Assembly: GCA_029948255.1 (NCBI GenBank)
Contig: JALIZF010001274.1
Span: 146,229-210,228, forward strand
DNA: 64,000 nt
Direction: 5' to 3'
Source: Telmatactis stephensoni
Lineage: Eukaryota; Cnidaria; Anthozoa; Actiniaria; Isophelliidae
In this document: positions 12,352-24,416 of the stretch, in pieces
Position numbering within the stretch: the stretch's first letter is position 1
Layout: every line of letters starts with the position of its first letter
Position numbers and translations under genes: made by a program
The notes under the pieces: model-generated
The model's database searches: none
Told to the model about the DNA's origin: nothing
The model's input: only the letters and a program-made list of their open reading frames with translations

Positions 12352-13362
12352 ATGAGCAACAACTTAACAGAGAAACCAATTATGCCTCCAACACCACATT
12401 ACATCTGGTATTGGTCTGTCCGTTGCATTATTGCTGTTGTTGGATGGTTCGGCAATGGGATGGTGATCTATATCATCATACGGTCCAGTCGCTTACAGGT
12501 CATTTCCAACTGGTTTATCTTATCACTAGCTGTTGCAGATCTTTCAGTGACTCTGATAGTTGCTGTGCCGGAGTTTTTCTGTAGTGTTGTGTATTTCAAC
12601 TGCGACTGGTGGAAGATCAAGGTCCTTTATGATGTATTTCTATACGCTTCAGTTCTGAATCTCTGTAACATGACATTTGACCGATATTTCGCTATCGTTC
12701 ACCCTCTAAAGTACCAGCGCTTTATGACTAATTCCTTACTTTACGGTATCTTGGCGGTAACATGGGTTGCGTCTATTATAATCCCCTTGCCGTATTACAT
12801 AACCCTTCAGATGAAACAATACAAGGCCTTTTCTACGCTACAAATGCTGGTTCGTCTTCTTCTTGAGGTCGTACCTTGTTTTCTTTTGTTAGTGACATAT
12901 TCACACATGGTTTTTATAGCGAGAAAGCAAATGCAACGAGTGCAACAACAACGTCTTCAATTATCCCACAACTACAAAGGTATATGTCACATCCATCTAC
13001 GTCCTAAAGGTTCTGTACGCGCAGTTGGAATTGTAGTATTGATATTTGAACTCTGTTATGCTATCGCCGCATATAAAGGATTTCAAAATTATGTGGAATT
13101 CGCCAAAGTGTCTGACCAAATTGTCGCTGTTGCACGGATGTTATACCATCTTAACTCAGCTGCAAACTGCATTGTCTATGCTCTGTGCCGAAAAGACGTC
13201 CGTCAGGAGATAATAAAAGCCTTTTATTGCCGTGAACAAGTTGAGAAACCAGAGCAAATTTCTATGAAAGAACCAAAATCAAGCTGCCAAAAAGTCGAGA
13301 GCGAAAGACCTGATAAAAAGCAGACATTTATTCAAAGGAATCAAGATTTAGTAGCCATGTAG
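12352..13362 (+). CDS. Rhodopsin-class (class A) G protein-coupled receptor
   Basis: A single-exon frame of 336 residues, a usual size for a short class A receptor, expected in the plasma membrane. An extracellular N-terminus with an NLT glycosylation site is followed by seven hydrophobic segments. Visible landmarks are GN at residue 35 in helix 1, LAVADL around 59-64 in helix 2, DRY at 110-112 closing helix 3 (DRYFAIVHPLKY), and NSAANCIVY in place of NPxxY in helix 7. The usual CWxP of helix 6 is absent. The tail is charged and Lys/Gln-rich. The pattern recalls amine or melanocortin-like receptor expansions in cnidarians, but the ligand cannot be assigned. The start at 12352 gives a normal N-terminus. 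Confidence 0.85.
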   Translation: MSNNLTEKPIMPPTPHYIWYWSVRCIIAVVGWFGNGMVIYIIIRSSRLQVISNWFILSLAVADLSVTLIVAVPEFFCSVVYFNCDWWKIKVLYDVFLYASVLNLCNMTFDRYFAIVHPLKYQRFMTNSLLYGILAVTWVASIIIPLPYYITLQMKQYKAFSTLQMLVRLLLEVVPCFLLLVTYSHMVFIARKQMQRVQQQRLQLSHNYKGICHIHLRPKGSVRAVGIVVLIFELCYAIAAYKGFQNYVEFAKVSDQIVAVARMLYHLNSAANCIVYALCRKDVRQEIIKAFYCREQVEKPEQISMKEPKSSCQKVESERPDKKQTFIQRNQDLVAM

Positions 13363-13816
13363 TCGCCAAAAACGTTAGAAAAAGCAAAGAGCAATTCAAA
13401 GGAACTCTTGTGAAATCACGCGCACTATTATGGGAAAATGCCATCTGCGTCGAACGGCTAATGGCTTTGTATATTACGACAAGAATATTTTACCTTTGTG
13501 AATGGATCCTTTGTTTATATACACACAATAGAAGGCTACTTTAAATGCAACCACTGTTTAATCTGACTTTAATACGAGCGTCTAGTTATATACTACATTC
13601 AGCTTCCCATTTAATTCTTCATCTATTGCTACAATGCCATTGTAAATAGGCCCACATTGACGTACATAGAGAAACAACAAACATTAATCATAGTGATCTT
13701 TACCCTTATACGGGACAGTGTTTGTGTAGCCCCAGTATATCAGTGTCAAGGGACTGTAATAATATTGGTTCGTTTTACCGAGGGCTTGTTATAGCGGAGT
13801 GAAAACCCGTACTTCC
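13363..13816. other. 3' flank of the GPCR gene, no further gene
   Basis: AT-rich sequence downstream of the receptor stop codon, probably 3' UTR and spacer. No gene or repeat was recognised until the small inverted-repeat element at 13817. Confidence 0.5.
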
Positions 13817-13978
13817 CAGAGCAGATTTCGTATGACGGAGTGTGAAAACGGCACCGCACGGTCACGCACGGTCACGCACGGTTACGGCAAGAATTTCGAA
13901 TGTTTTTATAGACAACACGGCACTGACACGGTCACGGCACGGCGCGGTCCGTTTCACACTCATACGAAATCTGCTCTA
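13817..13978. mobile_element. MITE, TAGAGTG-end family, copy 2
   Basis: About 162 bp with inverted ends. AGAGCAGATTTCGTATGA on the left matches the complement of the right end, CATACGAAATCTGCTCT. The GC-rich interior repeats CACGGTCACG. The same design, including an ACGGCACxG(A/C)C interior, recurs at 23158-23307. No coding capacity. Confidence 0.65.
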
Positions 13979-14339
13979 AAACGTTGCGGAAAAATTGGTT
14001 CGTTAAAGAGATCGGGCTAGCGTTATATCAAGCCTCTGTGCTACCAACATCCTGCACCTGTTTTCCCTAAGAGCTAATTTGGGTAATACATTAGCAATCG
14101 CCAATTTCCCTAAAACTAAGCCGGAGATCCTATTATACACGCAATCACCAACCGATTGACAAGTTAGATTTTCCATGTATTTTTTAGTCGAAAACGTGAC
14201 TGAGTGCACGATCTGTACTTGGTATGCTGGTCAAGTTTTCTTTCTTACAAGAAATCCTAGAAATCCTACTTTTGAAAATTGTAAAAGACCCATCTGTTTT
14301 ATGTAAATCAGTACTTGTCCTCTGGTCCTAACTGATTTT

Positions 14340-14441
14340 TAGCTTTTTAGTTATTTGTTAGGGCCAGTGCCTTTAACTATTCATTATATTTTTTCTTTTT
14401 TGTTATAATCTTATTTTAAACTTTATGGGCACAAATAAAGA

Positions 14442-14480
<39 letters not shown>
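14340..14480 (+). repeat. Retroposon-like 3' tail ending in (GTT)n
   Basis: A TTAGGGCCAGTGCC segment is followed by CTTTATGGGCACAAATAAAG and then a perfect GTT trinucleotide run (about 14442-14480). A related architecture, GAGGGCCACAAGTTTAT then GTGCTACCCTCAT and AATAAAG, occurs near 38150-38215 and 40182-40240. This suggests 3' ends of a LINE or SINE family. No reverse transcriptase is present. Confidence 0.45.
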
Positions 14481-14682
14481 AAAAAAACAGTGGTAGCTCT
14501 ACTAAGCGGACCCCTTTATTAAACGGACACTACAGTAGCTTAGGTCCCGCAACCTTCCTTGGAAGCAGTTAGCTGCAATAGGTTCTATTGATTTTTAAAT
14601 TCATTCAGTAACTCGTCGTGTGATCTTGAAAAAGAATTTACTTGAGGATATGTTTGTTTTCAAATGGTGATTCAAGAAGAGT

Positions 14683-14933
14683 AAGAAGAAGAAGGAGAAG
14701 AAGAAGAAGAAGAAGAAGAAGACACTAAGAAGGAGGGGGGGAGAGACGGAGAAGGAGAAGAACAAGAAGAAGACGGAAGGAGAGGAGGAGGAGGAGGAAG
14801 AAGAAGTATAACTGAGAAGAACAAAAACAACAATAACAACAACAACAACAACATAGAGTGATGAGTAGAGAAGGAAAGAAAAAAGAAAGAAAGAAAGAAA
14901 GAAAGAAAGAAATGGCAGAAGAAAGAAATGGCT

Positions 14934-14966
<33 letters not shown>

Positions 14967-14980
14967 ACAGAATGAAAGAA
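14683..14980. repeat. Purine-rich (GAA/GAAA/GGA)n low-complexity tract
   Basis: Stretches of GAA, GGA, AAC and GAAA repeats cover about 300 bp. The frames read across this tract on the minus strand (Ser/Phe/Leu-rich) are by-products of the repeat. Confidence 0.85.
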
Positions 14981-16051
14981 GAGCAGAAGGTATACTTAAA
15001 CATTGAAAACTGAAATGACGCACTATAACTAAAGCAAACGCATGCATGATGTTGATAGCACGTGTGTTAGTGAAGCACTCAAGATCATCGATCAGACTGC
15101 ACAAGCCATGTACCCACGTAGTTTGAAATTCAAATGAAATTCGCACAGTTTCAGTAAAAAATTAAGCTATATCACGCTTTGATGACATTCTAAAATAATA
15201 ATCTTATTAGAAAAAGAGTTCAGCATCAAGTTTAATTTGTGATTTCGGTAACTGTAAGATTGCAAAGTTTCGTCTTAGGTGATTACAATGGAAAAAGTTG
15301 TATACATTAATTTGAGAATTAGAAATTTTACAAAAACAAAAACGATTGCACCATGATGGCTTTCATATTGTAATGCAAATTAACCATGAGGTCTTTCCAG
15401 GGGGCAAACATTGGAGAAAAGACCATTTTTAAAAGATCGGCTCGTCCTAAAGAACTATATTTGTATACCAAATATTGTTTCACACTATCCAAATCATGTC
15501 AATAAAGCAGCTGAAATCTCCTGATTTGAAGTTTTTTGCCCCCTCAGTAAGCACGTGACTGATATTACAATGTGAATACCATCATGGCGTCTATTGTGAA
15601 TAAAAGTGGATCTTTGTTTACAATGTTTGTTTACAATTTTCAAGTCAAGAAAATTACATTCTGAGCTCAAAACTTAAAACAGCTTATTGATATAAGCAAA
15701 CTACGAAATTCTTAGCTATTGTATATTGCATGCAATATTAAGCGAGAAGTCAGCTTTCAAATTTCTGTGTTGAATTAGCGCTAAAGAGCCATACATCCTT
15801 TGTGAAAATGATTAAAAGATTTTTTAAATCCGCATCGCGCAAAACCTATTTCATGTGTAAAAAGCTCATATTTGCAAGGAAAGCCATGCATCCTAAATGT
15901 TTAGCGTTGATTTGGTGTTAGTTTATATTAAACAAGATAGTAAAATTTAGAGTATTTGAAGCCGCATCACGCATATACTATTGCATGTGTCAAGCTCAAA
16001 TTTGCAAGGAAAGTAATAATCTTGCCATGCACTTTCAATATTCAAAGTTTG
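14981..16051. other. Spacer before the satellite, with a short imperfect repeat
   Basis: No gene. At about 15780-15900 and 15945-16035 two diverged segments share AAATTTGCAAGGAAAG and CATGTGT(A/C)AA(A/G) motifs. They look like a degenerate tandem repeat leading into the satellite at 16052. Confidence 0.4.
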
Positions 16052-19000
16052 GTCCTTTTTGACCTTATTTTCAAGTACAAAACGCGATTTTCATCAAAAA
16101 TTTCACGTTCCTATCGGAAAAATAGCATTTTGAAGAAAAATGCAAATTGGCCGAAAAATGCAAATTTGACTTTTTGCGAGATTTTCGAATTTTTCGTAAG
16201 TACATGTATTTTTGACCTTATTTTCAAGTACAAAACGCGATTTTCATCAAAAATGTCACGTTCCTATCGGAAAAATAGCATTTTGACGAAAAATGCAGAT
16301 TTGCCGAAAAATGCAAATTTGATTTTTTGCGAGATTTTCCCATTTGGCGTAAGTACATGTATTTTTGACCTTATTTTCAAGTACAAAACGCGATTTTCAT
16401 CAAAAATTTCACGTTCCTATCGGAAAATAGCATTTTGACGAAAAATGCAAATTTGCCGAAAAATGCAAATTTGACTTTTTGCGAGATTTTCGGTTTTTTC
16501 TCACAAAAAGTCCTTTTTGACCTTATTTTCAAGTACAAAACGCGATTTTCATCAAAAATTTCACGTTGCTATCGGAAAAATAGCATTTTGACGAAAAATG
16601 CAAATTGGCCGAAAAATGCAAATTTGACTTTTTGCGAGATTTTCGGTTTTTTCTCACAAAAAGTCCTTTTTGACCTTATTTTCAAGTACAAATAGAGATT
16701 TTCATCAAAAATTGCACGTTCCTATTGGAAAAATAGCATTTTGACGAAAAATGCAAGTTGGCCGAAAAATGCAAATTTGACTTTTTGCGAGATTTTCGGT
16801 TTTTTCTCACAAAAAGTCCTTTTTGACCTTCTTTTCAAGTACAAAACGCGATTTTCATCAAAAATTTCACGTTCCTATCGGAAAAATAGCATTTTGACGA
16901 AAAATGCAAATTGGCCGAAAAATGCAAATTCGACTTTTTGCGAGATTTTCGGATTTTTCGTAAGTACATGTATTTTTGACCTTATTTTCAAGTACAAAAC
17001 GCGATTTTCATCAAAAATTTCACGTTCCTATCGGAAAAATAGCATTTTGACGAAAAATACAAATTTGCCGAAAAATGCAAATTTGACTTTTTGCGAGATT
17101 TTTGAATTTTTCGTAAGTACATGTATTTTTGACCTTATTTTCAAGTATAAAACGCGATTTTCATCAAAAATTTCACGTTCCTATCGGAAAATAGCATTTT
17201 GACGAAAAATGCAAATTGGCCGAAAAATGCAATTTTGACTTTTTGCGAGATTTTTGGTTTTTTCTCACAAAAAGACCTTTTTGACCTTCTTTTCAAGTAC
17301 AAAACGCGATTTTCATCAAAAATTTCACGTTCCTATCGGAAAATAGCATTTTGACGAGAAATGCAAATTTGCCGAAAAATGCAAATTTGACTTTTTGCGA
17401 GATTTTGGGTTTTTTCTCACAAAAAGTCCTTTTTGACCTTCTTTTCAAGTACAAAACGCGATTTTCATCAAAAATTTCACGTTCCTCTCGGAAAAATAGC
17501 ATTTTGAAGAAAAATGCAAATTGGCCGAAAAATGCAAATTTGACTTTTTGCGAGATTTTCGGATTTTTCGTAAGTACATGTATTTTTGACCTTCTTTTCA
17601 AGTACAAAACGCGATTTTCATCAAAAATTTCACGTTCCTATCGGAAAAATAGCATTTTGACGAAAAATACAAATTTGCCGAAAAATGCAAATTTGACTTT
17701 TTGCGAGATTTTTGAATTTTTCGTAAGTACATGTATTTTTGACCTTATTTTCAAGTATAAAACGCGATTTTCATCAAAAATTTCACGTTCCTATCGGAAA
17801 ATAGCATTTTGACGAAAAATGCAAATTGGCCGAAAAATGCAATTTTGACTTTTTGCGAGATTTTCGGTTTTTTCTCACAAAAAGTCCTTTTTGACCTTCT
17901 TTTCAAGTACAAAACGCGATTTTCATCAAAAATTTCACGTTCCTATCGGAAAATAGCATTTTGACGAAAAATGCAAATTTGCCGAAAAATGCAAATTTGA
18001 CTTTTTGCGAGATTTTCGGTTTTTTCTCACAAAAAGTCCTTTTTGACCTTCTTTTCAAGTACAAAACGCGATTTTCATCAAAAATTTCACGTTCCTATCG
18101 GAAAAATAGCATTTTGAAGAAAAATGCAAATTGGCCGAAAAATGCAAATTTGACTTTTTGCGAGATTTTCGGATTTTTCGTAAGTACATGTATTTTTGAC
18201 CTTCTTTTCAAGTACAAAACGCGATTTTCATCAAAAATTTCACGTTCCTATCGGAAAAATAGCATTTTGACGAAAAATGCAAATTGGCCGAAAAATGGAA
18301 ATTTGACTTTTTGCGAGATTTTCGAATTTTTCGTAAGTACATGTATTTTTGACCTTCTTTTCAAGTACAAAACGCGATTTTCATCAAAAATTTCACGTTC
18401 CTATCGGAAAAATAGCATTTTGACGAAAAATGCAAATTTGCCGAAAAATGCAAATTTGACTTTTTGCGAGATTTTTGAAGTTTTCGTAAGTACATGTATT
18501 TTTGACCTTCTTTTCAAGTACAAAACGCGATTTTCATCAAAAATTTCACGTTCCTATCGGAAAAATAGCATTTTGACGAAAAATGCAAATTGGCCGAAAA
18601 ATGCAAATTTGACTTTTTGCGAGATTTTCGGTTTTTTCTCACAAAAAGTCCTTTTTGACCTTATTTTCAAGTACAAAACGCGATTTTCATCAAAAATTTC
18701 ACGTTCCTATCGGAAAAATAGCATTTTGAAGAAAAATGCAAATTGGCCGAAAAATGCAAATTTGACTTTTTGCGAGATTTTCGAATTTTTCGTAAGTACA
18801 TGTATTTTTGACCTTCTTTTCAAGTACAAAACGCGATTTTCATCAAAAATTTCACGTTCCTATTGGAAAAATAGCATTTTGACGAAAAATGCAAAATTGC
18901 CGAAAAATGCAAATTTGACTTTTTGCGAGATTTTCGGTTTTTTCTCACAAAAAGTCCTTTTTGACCTTATTTTCAAGTACAAAACGCGATTTTCATCAAA

Positions 19001-19336
19001 AATTTCACGTTCCTATCGGAAAAATAGCATTTTGACGAAAAATGCAAAATTGCCGAAAAATGCAAATTTGACTTTTTGCGAGATTTTTGAATTTTTCGTA
19101 AGTACATGTATTTTTGTCCTTATTTTCAAGTACAAAACGCGATTTTCATCAAAAATTTCACGTTCGTATCGGAAAAATAGCATTTTGAAGAAAAATGCAA
19201 ATTGGCCGAAAAATGCAAATTTGACTTTTTGCGAGATTTTCGGTTTTTTCTCACAAAAAGTCCTTTTTGACCTTATTTTCAAGTACAAAACGCGATTTTC
19301 ATCAAAAATTTCACGTTCCTATCGGAAAAATAGCAT
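16052..19336. repeat. 153-bp satellite array, about 21 copies
   Basis: The marker GACCTTATTTTCAAGTAC starts at 16061, 16214, 16367 and 16519 and continues at about 153-bp steps to 19336. Two sub-types alternate irregularly, differing in the last about 20 bp: TTTTTTCTCACAAAAAGTCC versus ATTTTTCGTAAGTACATGTA. The period is a multiple of three and the unit lacks stops in one frame, so the array opens frames of up to 460 codons on the plus strand, and others on the minus strand. Several units lack one A, which breaks that frame, so translation is unlikely. Copies are very similar, implying recent amplification. Confidence 0.95.
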
Positions 19337-19903
19337 ATGCTAATGAAATGCTTATGCTAATGAAGCAAAATTAAAACATTGACGTCACCAACGATCAGAA
19401 AGAGGAAGGAACGATTCTATAACAATCAGCTGAATCAAATACTGTGATACAATCCTGATCCATAAGAAAAACACGTTGCTATTTTTTCTTGCTTTTCGAG
19501 TGCTCTACATCCTCACTAGTGTTTATGAGTCAAACGATTGCTTTATATTGGTTTTATAACATATATTTCCCTAGACGTTTTGACATGTCTCTGTCCTCTG
19601 ATATAAACATATAGTAGTTAGCCAATCAGCGTGCGTTATATCTCAAACAGTTTATAATACATCCACGATATAGAATATCATATCATAATACCAAGGCCAA
19701 ACCTCTTCATCAAATAGAATACATTACTTTGAGATTCATTTAGATTCATTCATAAGCTCTGACAGAACGCATATCAGATAAGCATCAAGGTTGTCATAGA
19801 TACGATGACGTCAATAAGAACCCTATGCTGTCGACAAAATAACATCGTTTGTCCAGTTTCGAGGTATGTTTCAGATGCCACATAGAAAGAAACTAGAACG
19901 AGA
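19337..19903. other. Spacer between the satellite and the second GPCR
   Basis: Unique AT-rich DNA. It should contain the 3' UTR of the minus-strand receptor gene. Nothing else was recognised. Confidence 0.5.
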
Positions 19904-20884
19904 CTAGATGCTCGAGGCACTCTTCTTTAGAGAAACAAAACTAAGTCTGAAACTTGTGTCAGCTTCGTAGTTACGGTGGCCAAGACACATAATTGATAGC
20001 TCTCGTCTAATATCAGACTTATACAAAGCGTATGCCACAAAATTGACTGCAGAGTTTACATACACCATAACTGTCGAGATGAAAATAACTACATCCGGGA
20101 CATTTTGGAGTAGAACTATTTTCTTGAAAGTGACGTATGTTGACAAAGAGTAACACAAAATGAAAAGCGCGGTGACAGCACCAATTACTTTCACAGCAGA
20201 TCTCTCATTGCTTCGGTAACGGGAAAACTTTCCGAGACCATGATTAAAGTTAAGTTGTGTCATCATATGAGTTACACGCTTCAGGTGTCGGCGCCCAATT
20301 AATATCATATGAATGTATGCCGCTAACAGCAAGACAGCAGGCACCAGTTCCATTACGACACAATAAGCAATGAGGTAGATTCTTCCATATTCCTTGTTAA
20401 GTGCCCAGTGTGCACTAAACGAAAAAGTGCACGCTAAAAACCACGAAATAATAATAAAAGTCGCAATACGACATTGAGTCATTAGCCCTTGGTATCTAAA
20501 TGGGCAGACAACAGCTATATACCTATCAATTGTCATCAGACAGAGGTTGGTCACAGAGGCATTAAGAAAAGTATTCAGAACTGAGAAAGCTAATTGCGCT
20601 TGGCATTTGGCCCCAAATTTGCACACTAGGCCGAGAGGGAAGTTGATGACTCCGACACAAAAGTCTGATATCAGTAAATTTAAGAGGAACCAGTTCGGAG
20701 TCGAGTGTAGACGAGATCGGTAGACAATTAAGAAGATTATAATGCCATTGCCTATAGAGGTTAACAATGCAATACAGCCACGAATTGCCCAGTACCATAA
20801 CGACCGCGATAAGTCCTCGTGAGAATAATTCGGTTGCCTTGTTTCGTTAAATGTAGCATTTGTCATGAAACCAAAAGAAGACAT
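19904..20884 (-). CDS. Rhodopsin-class G protein-coupled receptor
   Basis: A single-exon minus-strand frame of 326 residues. The N-terminus has NAT, NET and NYS glycosylation sites, followed by seven hydrophobic helices. Landmarks are IGNGIIIF in helix 1, LLISDFCVGV in helix 2, IDRYIAVVCPFRY at the end of helix 3, and NSAVNFVAYALYKSDIRREL through helix 7 into helix 8, again NS instead of NP. It resembles the receptors at 12352 and 30239 in length and in WYW before helix 1, so the three appear to be diverged paralogues. Ligand unknown. Confidence 0.85.
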   Translation of the reverse strand: MSSFGFMTNATFNETRQPNYSHEDLSRSLWYWAIRGCIALLTSIGNGIIIFLIVYRSRLHSTPNWFLLNLLISDFCVGVINFPLGLVCKFGAKCQAQLAFSVLNTFLNASVTNLCLMTIDRYIAVVCPFRYQGLMTQCRIATFIIISWFLACTFSFSAHWALNKEYGRIYLIAYCVVMELVPAVLLLAAYIHMILIGRRHLKRVTHMMTQLNFNHGLGKFSRYRSNERSAVKVIGAVTALFILCYSLSTYVTFKKIVLLQNVPDVVIFISTVMVYVNSAVNFVAYALYKSDIRRELSIMCLGHRNYEADTSFRLSFVSLKKSASSI

Positions 20885-22450
20885 TTCAATTCCCTCCTGT
20901 TGGGCACTTGACCGGCGCTTGCCTCTAGTAAGCTTGTATTAAAATGTTTGTCGTTTGCTTTTGAACGAATACAAACGTAGTTAATTGAAATTAGAAAGTA
21001 CCGTTGTACACTTGAATTGCGCTTGATTTGTATCAAAATGTTTTTGTTTCTCTTTCCCTTTTGTTGAAGTGTTATTGATATCAGTCACACTATTCCAAGT
21101 GGTTCCCACTATTCGTATAATACACTTTGATCACCAAATGCGAATAAAGCTTTCAAAAATTCCAGGTTTTCTCCAAACACTGGTGCTACGTTTTGGCTAC
21201 ATGCAAAGTCTTTGCCAACTATTACGTTTGTTGCACGAGTAAACTAGAGTTAAGAGGTTAAAAATATTCAACTGTTCCATTAACCAAATTGTTCAATTAT
21301 ATCAAATGTAAGCGTTTTCTCTATGCATTTCCTGCTTTAATCCGTTCCGGTAAATATTTTCATACCATTTTCAACGGTAGCAGTTTCCCAGTGTTTTCGA
21401 TCATTGACCAAATTTGCACCCAATTCTCCAAATTAATTAACTGATGTTTGCTTTCAAATATGCTCGTCCATATACGTTATTTTTTGAACTTTCAGTTTCT
21501 GCGCCACGTGCCACCTCTCCTTTCTGCTACAAAGCTACAAAGTGCTTGTGTCGAGAAAATCTCTTTTTGGATAAAAACCCACTTGTACGTTTATTCTGTC
21601 TCGGCCTTCTCTGGAGTATGATTCGCTGGTTTAATGAGTTCCTCTAGCAGATGTTTGAGATAAGTGAAAAGAACCTCAGCGAGCTGTTAACGGAAGGACG
21701 CAAAAAACCTAGATTTTATCGCTATGGATCTAATCATTATTGCTTTTCTGGCGAGCTTCTCAAGAATAGTGAGAGGCTATGTAAAATATTAAAAAAATCA
21801 TTTGATATTGATTTTTTCAAGAATTTCAAGAAAAAAAGCATCCCCAAACAGGTTAATCAAATATGATTGTCAAGTCACTTTTCAAAGGCAAACAATGCAA
21901 ACTCACTCTTAGTGTTTAATAGCTGTGAAAATTAAAATGCGATGTTAGGTAAATAAAAAATCGTGTTAGCTTTGTACGAACGTCAGTCAGTCATGGAGCA
22001 ATCGCTTAAAAGATCTTAAAATATGAAAACTTCATCAGTACACCGGACGCCATTTTGCCGGCATTTTCTCATACCCAATAAGTGTGGATCCTGTGTGGAT
22101 CATTTATTATTCAAATATATTAAGTTCATTTGACCACCTTTATTAGAGACGCTTAAAGTAGAGAAGGTCATGACTGAATATTCATTTATTTCTTTTGGTT
22201 TGGATTATCCATCCATTCCTTAAAAGCCACTTATCTATCAAAGACAGTTGCAAACGGCCACTAACAATAATTCTGCCAGTGCCACTTATCGTTCACATAT
22301 TTATTAATTCCCAAATTCGTTGATTCGATGGTACTTATAGAACAGATGAGATGAAATAAGATGATAATAAGATAAAGTATAATAGACAAATAGATAAAAT
22401 AGAATAAGATAAAATAAAATCTGAAATAAAGAGGCATAATATAAGATAGA
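20885..22450. other. Intergenic DNA with no supported gene
   Basis: Upstream flank of the minus-strand receptor gene, then AT-rich DNA. Two frames of about 70 codons at 21444-21866 show no domain and no start context, and I do not call them genes. Confidence 0.5.
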
Positions 22451-22460
22451 ATAAGATGAA

Positions 22461-23104
22461 GTAAAATAAATAAATAAATAAAATAAAATAAAATAAAATA
22501 AAATAAAATAAAATAAAATAAAATAAAATAAAATAAAATAAAATAAAATAAAATAAATAAAATAAAATAAAATAAAATAAAATAAAATAAAATAAATAAA
22601 TAAAATAAATAAATAAAATAAAATAAAATAAAATAAAATAAAATAAAAATAAAATTAAAATAAAATAAAATAAAATAAAATAAAATAAAATAAAATAAAT
22701 AAAATAAAATAAAATAAAATAAAATAAAATAAAATAAATAAAATAAAATAAAATAAAATAAAATAAATAAAATAAAATAAAATAAAATAAAATAAAATAA
22801 ATAAAATAAAAATAAAATAAAATAAAATAAAATAAAATAAAATAAAATAAATCAAATAAAAAATAAAATAAAAATAAAATAAAATAAAATAAAATAAAAT
22901 AAAATAAAATAAAATAAAATAAAATAAAATAAAATAAAATAAAATAAAATAAAATAAAATAAAATAAAATAAAATAAAATAAAATAAAATAAAATAAAAT
23001 AAAATAAAATAAAATAAAATAAAATAAAATAAAATAAAATAAAATAAAATAAATAAAATAAAATAAAATAAAATAAAATAAAATAAAATAAAATAAAATA
23101 AAAT
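22461..23104. repeat. (AAAAT)n microsatellite, about 640 bp
   Basis: Almost pure AAAAT or AAAT units, irregular before 22870 and nearly perfect after it. It is preceded from about 22350 by a degenerate GATAA/AATAAG-type tract. Confidence 0.95.
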
Positions 23105-23157
23105 ATTATTATAATTTATTTATATATAATATTATTATAAGATATTGAGGCGCAATA

Positions 23158-23307
23158 TTAGAGTGGTTTTCGTATGAGTGTGAAGCGGACCGCGCCGTGC
23201 CGTAACCGTGTCAGTGCCGTGATGTCTATAAAAACACTCGAAATTCCTGCCGTAAACGTGCGTGACCGTGCGGTACCGTTTTCACAGTCATACGAAATCT
23301 ACTCTAA
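23158..23307. mobile_element. MITE, TAGAGTG-end family, copy 3
   Basis: 150 bp with inverted ends. TTAGAGTGGTTTTCGTATGA on the left matches the complement of CATACGAAATCTACTCTAA on the right. The interior contains GCCGTGCCGTAACCGTGTCA, matching copy 2 in reverse orientation. It is inserted directly beside the AAAAT microsatellite. Confidence 0.7.
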
Positions 23308-23522
23308 CATAGCAATGGCTTTGTATCGCCATGTTTTGGGTAAAAACAACGCCACAACCAATATTTGGAGCGACTACCAAGAAAGGAACTTGGCCAGAAA
23401 GTATTATTCAACAAATTAAATGTCCAAGCGTTCTCGACAACCTTTCTCTCTCACCGAAATAATATTGACAGTTTGAGTGCGTGTGCATAGAACTGTGAAA
23501 TTGAACGGGACCTTTCTCTATA

Positions 23523-23781
23523 GTCCAGTTTCCAGTTACTAGAGACCGCTGAGCTTCCTGACAAAAGGCGCATTTATACAGGGTTAGCCTCCTTTTCAAG
23601 AAAGACCCATGGGAGTAAACGCGATTTGTTTTTGTTTTTGTTTTTTTGTTTTGTTTTGTTTTGTTAACAACAGAAAAAATTTAGTATACTCCCTTGGGTC
23701 TTTCTTGAAAAGGAGGCTAACCCTGTATAAATGCGCCTTTTTTCAGGAAGCTCAGCGGTCTCTAGTAACTGGAAACTGGAC
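23523..23781. mobile_element. Inverted-repeat element with about 90-bp arms
   Basis: The left arm (23523-23612, from GTCCAGTTTCCAGTTACTAG to GACCCATGGGAG) is matched by the reverse complement at 23686-23781 with few differences. The loop holds a GTTTT run. It is a foldback or MITE-type element. Confidence 0.7.
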
Positions 23782-23846
23782 TTGCTTGGTTTCAAACAGC
23801 TGTTGAATGTCATTATCCGCCTCAAATGTTGCATTGGATGAACACC

Positions 23847-24236
23847 CGTGGGGAGACTCCATTGTAAAAGGATCGGGTATGCTCGTCGTATCTCTTAGGG
23901 GTAAAAATCAGCGATTTGGTATCTTTTAGAGTGTTAAAATTGAAGTTTAGAATTTCACGAATTCCCTAGTATCTTTTAGGGTATCGAAAGAGCCCATCGC
24001 TTATTATCTTGTTCTCAAATGGAAGAAATTTACCCAACAAAAGCATGTCGACCATCCAATTTTATGTTCATAATAATAATGTTCGTTAGCTTGTTATCGC
24101 TGGGTTTTTTAGGGGTTCAAAATCGTCCGGCCACGCCCTTTTAAAAAGACTTCTGGTATTTTTTAGGGGTATTTTTGAAAGTTTCCGACGAGAGTGACGA
24201 GCATACCCGGTCCTTTTACAATGGAGTCCCCCCACG
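23847..24236. mobile_element. MITE-like element, 390 bp
   Basis: The ends are inverted: CCGTGGGGAGACTCCATTGT at the left, and the complement of ACAATGGAGTCCCCCCACGG at the right. The similarity extends inward through AAAAGGA(T/C)CGGGTATGCTCGTC. The interior has diverged TCTTTTAGGGGT-type repeats and no coding capacity. Confidence 0.7.
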
Positions 24237-24416
24237 GAAGATGAACATGGACCATATTCTGTGCTCTCAACCACAGAATATCAGGGAACCCAGCAATTTT
24301 ACTTCGTCCGCCCGATCTATTGTCAAATCACAAGATCTTGTAAAGTAAATACAAACTGTAAGACTGACCAGAATTATCTTTTGCGTATTATAAGACTGAA
24401 TTAAGCCGTTTCGATG

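Noticed and set aside
14601..15146. 181-codon Ser/Phe/Leu-rich membrane protein on the minus strand
   Set aside because: The hydrophobic run is produced by GAA/GAAA microsatellites; nothing supports translation.
17961..19343. 460-codon plus-strand frame
   Set aside because: It is the satellite unit translated. The frame is broken wherever a unit lacks one base, and minus-strand frames are equally open.
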